Shown: positions 61,376-64,000 of the stretch, piece after piece | Numbering within the stretch: the first letter of the stretch is position 1 | Layout of the letters: each line of letters opens with the position of its first letter | From: Streptomyces shenzhenensis | GTDB taxonomy: Bacteria; Actinomycetota; Actinomycetes; Streptomycetales; Streptomycetaceae | Assembly: GCF_021462265.1 (NCBI RefSeq) | Contig: NZ_JAJONF010000010.1 | Location: 124,001-188,000, forward strand | DNA: 64,000 bases | Reading direction: 5' to 3' | The notes under the pieces: model-generated | The model's database searches: none | Told to the model about the DNA's origin: nothing | Seen by the model: only the letters and a program-made list of their open reading frames with translations | Position numbers and translations under genes: made by a program

Positions 61376-63004
61376 TTACTTGCCGGCCAGCTCCTTCGAG
61401 GCCGGGACCGGCTTCCAGTCCGGGTGGCCGGGCATCGGCGGGGTCTTCTCGCCGTACAGCCAGGCGTCGAGGAAGCCGGTGAGGTCGCGGTTCGCGATCG
61501 TGGAGGCCAGCCGGACGAAGTCCGCGGTGGTCGCCGTGCCGTCCTTGTGCCGCTGGACCCAGGCCCGCTCCAGGCGCTCGAAGGCGGGCTTGCCGATCTC
61601 CTGACGCAGGGCGTAGAGGGCGAGGGCGGCGCCGTCGTAGATGTTCGGCCGGAAGATGCTGATCTTCTGGCCGGGCTCGGGGGCCTTGGGCAGGGCGGGC
61701 GGTCCGCCGGCGGCACGCCAGCGGTCGGAGGCCCCGTATGCGGCCTTCATGCGGTTGACCATGGGCTGGTGGCCCTTCTCCTCCGCGTACAGCGCCTCGT
61801 ACCAGGTGGCGTGGCCCTCGTTCAGCCAGACGTCGGACCAGACGCGCGGGCTGACGCTGTCGCCGAACCACTGGTGGGACAGCTCGTGCACCATGATCGA
61901 CTCCAGGTACCACTTGGTGTGGGTGGGCTCGGTGAACAGGTGCTCCTCGAAGAGGGAGAGGGTCTGGGTCTCCAGCTCGAAGCCGGTGGAGGCCTGGGCC
62001 ATGAGCACGCCGTACGTCTCGAACGGGAAGGTGCCGACCTTGCGCTCCAGCCAGGCGATCTGGTCCGGGGTCTTCGCCAGCCAGGGTTCGAGTTTCCCGG
62101 CCTCGGCGCTCGGGACGACGTCCCGGACGGGCAGTCCGTGCGGTCCGGCCCGGTGCAGTACGGCGGAGCGGCCGATGGAGACCTGGGCCAGCTCGGTGGC
62201 CATGGGGTGCTGGGTGCGGTAGGTCCAGGTGGTCGTGCGGCCGGTCCGGGACGCTTTCGCGGGCAGGCCGTTGGCTACGACGGTGTAGTCGTTCGGGGCG
62301 GTCACGTGGAAGGTGAACATCGCCTTGTCGGAGGGATGGTCGTTGCACGGGAAGACCCGGTGCGCGGCGTCGGCCTGGTTGGCCATGGCGAGCCCGTCGG
62401 CGGTGCGCACCCAGCCGCCGTCCTCGCCCTTGGCGGAGACCGGATCGCTGGTGTGCTTCACCGTGATCCGTGTCCGGTCGCCCCGCCGCAGTGGCCGGCC
62501 GGGTGTGACGACCAGGTCCTCACCGGCGCTCTCGAAGTCGGCGGGACGGCCGTCCACCTCGACGGACTCGACCTTGCCGTGCGCGAAGTCCAGATTGAGC
62601 CGGTCCAGGTCGGCGATGGTCCGGGCGTCGATGGTGGTGACGGCCTCGAGCGGCGTGTCGTTGCTGCCGCGGTAGGTGAAGGAGAGGTCGTACGACGCCA
62701 CGTCGTACCCCGGGTTGCCGAGGTACGGGAAGAGCCGGTCGCCGAGGCCGAGCGGGACCGGCGGGGCGCTCGCGCCGAGGAGGGCGACGGAGACGGCGGA
62801 GGCGAGCAGGGCGGCGGCCCGCCGGCGCCGGAGCGGACCGACGGCAGACGGGAGCGGGCCGGCGACACGCCGGGGCTGGCCGGGGCGGGCCACTGGTGGG
62901 CGGGTGCGTCCCGTCAGCGGCCGGGCTCCCGTCAGTGGGCCGGTGCGCCCCGTCAGCAGGTGAGTACGTCCCGTCAGCAGGCGAAAGCGGAGGGTGAGCG
63001 GCAT
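61376..63004 (-). CDS. secreted M1 family zinc metallopeptidase
   Basis: About 542 residues. Gluzincin: zinc motif in VHELSHQWFGD with the third ligand Glu in LNEGHATWYE, and the conserved M1 N-terminal beta domain from about residue 95. No C-terminal helical domain, so it is a short type. A signal peptide lies at about 55-85 (RRRRAAALLASAVSVALLG), so there is an odd N-terminal addition of about 55 residues with LTGRT repeats. The true start could be downstream, but no good ribosome site was found. Confidence 0.85.
   Translation of the reverse strand: MPLTLRFRLLTGRTHLLTGRTGPLTGARPLTGRTRPPVARPGQPRRVAGPLPSAVGPLRRRRAAALLASAVSVALLGASAPPVPLGLGDRLFPYLGNPGYDVASYDLSFTYRGSNDTPLEAVTTIDARTIADLDRLNLDFAHGKVESVEVDGRPADFESAGEDLVVTPGRPLRRGDRTRITVKHTSDPVSAKGEDGGWVRTADGLAMANQADAAHRVFPCNDHPSDKAMFTFHVTAPNDYTVVANGLPAKASRTGRTTTWTYRTQHPMATELAQVSIGRSAVLHRAGPHGLPVRDVVPSAEAGKLEPWLAKTPDQIAWLERKVGTFPFETYGVLMAQASTGFELETQTLSLFEEHLFTEPTHTKWYLESIMVHELSHQWFGDSVSPRVWSDVWLNEGHATWYEALYAEEKGHQPMVNRMKAAYGASDRWRAAGGPPALPKAPEPGQKISIFRPNIYDGAALALYALRQEIGKPAFERLERAWVQRHKDGTATTADFVRLASTIANRDLTGFLDAWLYGEKTPPMPGHPDWKPVPASKELAGK
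62892..62985. repeat. CTGACGGG repeats in the M1 peptidase 5' end
   Basis: On the minus strand, four copies of CTGACGGG with 21, 21 and 18 base spacings encode LTGRTHL, LTGRTGP, LTGARP and LTGRTRP in the first 40 residues. All spacings are multiples of three. Confidence 0.7.
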
Positions 63005-63073
63005 GAAACACCGCTACCAGCGCACCCCGCCGTCAAGACGCCGACGCGCGACCGATCCACTCGAACGAGTAGG

Positions 63074-64000
63074 TCACTGGTGTTGCGCTCGGCCGACGTC
63101 GTACACACCGGGCACGTTGCGCATCGCGCGCATCAGGGCGGGCAGGTGGGCCGCGTCGGGAAGCTCCACGGTGTACGTGTGCCGCACGCGCTGCTGGCTG
63201 GGGGGTTCCACGGTCGCCGAGACGATCTCGGCGCCCTCCTGGGCCATCGCCTCGGTGAGGTCGGCGAGCAGATGCGGGCGGCCGAACGATTCAGCGACCA
63301 GGGTGACCCGGCAGGCCGTGCTGTCGCCCCAGCTCACGGTCACCTCGGGGCGCCCGGTGCTCTTCATGTGGAGTACCGAGGCGCACTCGACGCGATGCAC
63401 GGTGACCACTCCCCCGCGGACGGCGAAACCGGTGACCTCGTCGGGCGGGACCGGGGTGCAGCAGCCGGCGAGCCGTACGGTCGCCCCTGGGCGGTCCACG
63501 ACCAGGGCGTTGGCGGTCCGGGGGGCGGCGCTGGGGACCGCGGGGTCGGGGACGGGCCGGCTGGGGGCGGGCGCCGGCGGCTCCTCGGTGCTGTCCGGGT
63601 GGGTGGCGAGCCAGCGCTGGATGGCGATCCGGGCCGCCGGGGTGTGGGCGTGCTCCAGCCACTCCCGTGAGGGCTCGGAGGCCGGGTCCTGCCCCATCAG
63701 GAGCTGGACGGTGTCGCCGTCCACGAGGACCGTGCTGAGGGTCGCGAGGCGGCCGTTGACGCGGGCACCGATACAGGCGTGGGCGTCCTCGCCGTACTGG
63801 GCGTACGCGGCGTCCACGCAGGTTGCGCCCTCGGGGAGGCCGAGGGTGCCGCCGTCGGGGCGGAAGACGGTGATCTCGCGGTCCTGGGCGAGGTCCTCGC
63901 GCAGGGTGGACCAGAAGGTGTCGGTGTCCGGGGCGGCCTTCTGCCAGTCGAGGAGACGGGAGAGCCAGCCGGGGCGGGTGGGGTCGGCGCGCTCGCCGTC
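63074..64000 (-). CDS. rshA: RelA/SpoT-family (p)ppGpp enzyme, C-terminal part (RshA-like)
   Basis: About 308 residues visible up to the right edge; the catalytic N-terminal half lies outside the window. From the edge: TFWSTLREDLAQDREITVFRPDGG runs into a TGS-type domain (LGLPEGATCVDAAYAQYG), then a conserved zinc-ligand region LAGCCTPVPPDEVTGF with HRVECASV, and a C-terminal ACT domain. This is the regulatory half of a bifunctional (p)ppGpp synthetase/hydrolase. The gene name rests on the position near hflX as in S. coelicolor, so RshA rather than RelA is inferred. Confidence 0.82.
   Translation of the reverse strand, partial: DGERADPTRPGWLSRLLDWQKAAPDTDTFWSTLREDLAQDREITVFRPDGGTLGLPEGATCVDAAYAQYGEDAHACIGARVNGRLATLSTVLVDGDTVQLLMGQDPASEPSREWLEHAHTPAARIAIQRWLATHPDSTEEPPAPAPSRPVPDPAVPSAAPRTANALVVDRPGATVRLAGCCTPVPPDEVTGFAVRGGVVTVHRVECASVLHMKSTGRPEVTVSWGDSTACRVTLVAESFGRPHLLADLTEAMAQEGAEIVSATVEPPSQQRVRHTYTVELPDAAHLPALMRAMRNVPGVYDVGRAQHQ

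Overview
High-GC actinobacterial chromosome, almost certainly Streptomyces. The main evidence is an HrdB-type principal sigma factor with a Lys/Ala-rich linker, next to a WhiH-like GntR regulator of sporulation and a ParE/GyrB-type topoisomerase subunit. Supporting evidence is the nrdR-nrdJ / lexA / dinG block, HflX, and an RshA-like (p)ppGpp enzyme. From memory this order matches the part of the S. coelicolor chromosome that holds hrdB, whiH, nrdRJ, lexA and rshA; I ran no comparison. No rRNA, tRNA, prophage, insertion sequence or CRISPR array was recognised. The window is core chromosome with small accessory islands.

Layout. 1-9.8 kb is metabolic and regulatory: a CobW GTPase cut by the left edge, a LysR regulator, a membrane protein, a divergent sugar isomerase/oxidoreductase pair with a ROK repressor, a citrate synthase carrying its own DNA-binding domain, and a sucrase/ferredoxin-like protein under an iron box. 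9.8-15.9 kb is a CitA/CitB-type two-component system, an NMT1/SsuA-type ABC importer and a second, orphan CitB-type regulator. 15.9-20.4 kb holds an ActP-type symporter with its DUF485 partner and a NarL-type two-component operon. 21-31 kb is the housekeeping and development block (parE, a small zinc-ribbon protein, a trypsin-like protease, hrdB, whiH) followed by an unusual fused ABC transporter. 31-44.6 kb contains an NrtR-like NUDIX protein, a DUF4192 protein, a RecQ helicase with a phosphoribosyltransferase-like tail, a helicase-remnant protein, rnhB, a TetR/MFS efflux pair, an ADP-ribosylglycohydrolase, a histidine phosphatase, a YdbC-like protein and a TerD protein. 44.6-51.7 kb is DNA precursor supply and SOS (nrdJ, nrdR, lexA, dinG). 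51.8-56.6 kb is a compact NIS siderophore-type cluster. 56.9-64 kb contains glucarate dehydratase, a secreted protease, hflX, an M1 peptidase and the C-terminal part of rshA.

How it works together. Nucleotide supply (NrdJ under NrdR), the SOS response (LexA with a probable autoregulatory box), repair helicases (RecQ, DinG), RNase HII and topoisomerase form a genome-maintenance neighbourhood around the principal sigma factor. Several regulator genes have clear candidate operators next to them: ROK, TetR, NrtR-like, LexA, NrdR and an iron box. Convergent gene ends are usually closed by strong GC hairpins.

The most interesting items are: (1) the HTH-citrate synthase preceded by an array of ATTGA-containing repeats; (2) the ABC transporter whose ATPase and permease are joined by a disordered linker of about 385 residues with an expanding 16-residue repeat; (3) the RecQ fused to a ComF-like PRTase domain; (4) the minimal NIS siderophore locus without a decarboxylase or hydroxylase; (5) the kinase / two-regulator / ABC importer cluster with repeated promoter boxes.
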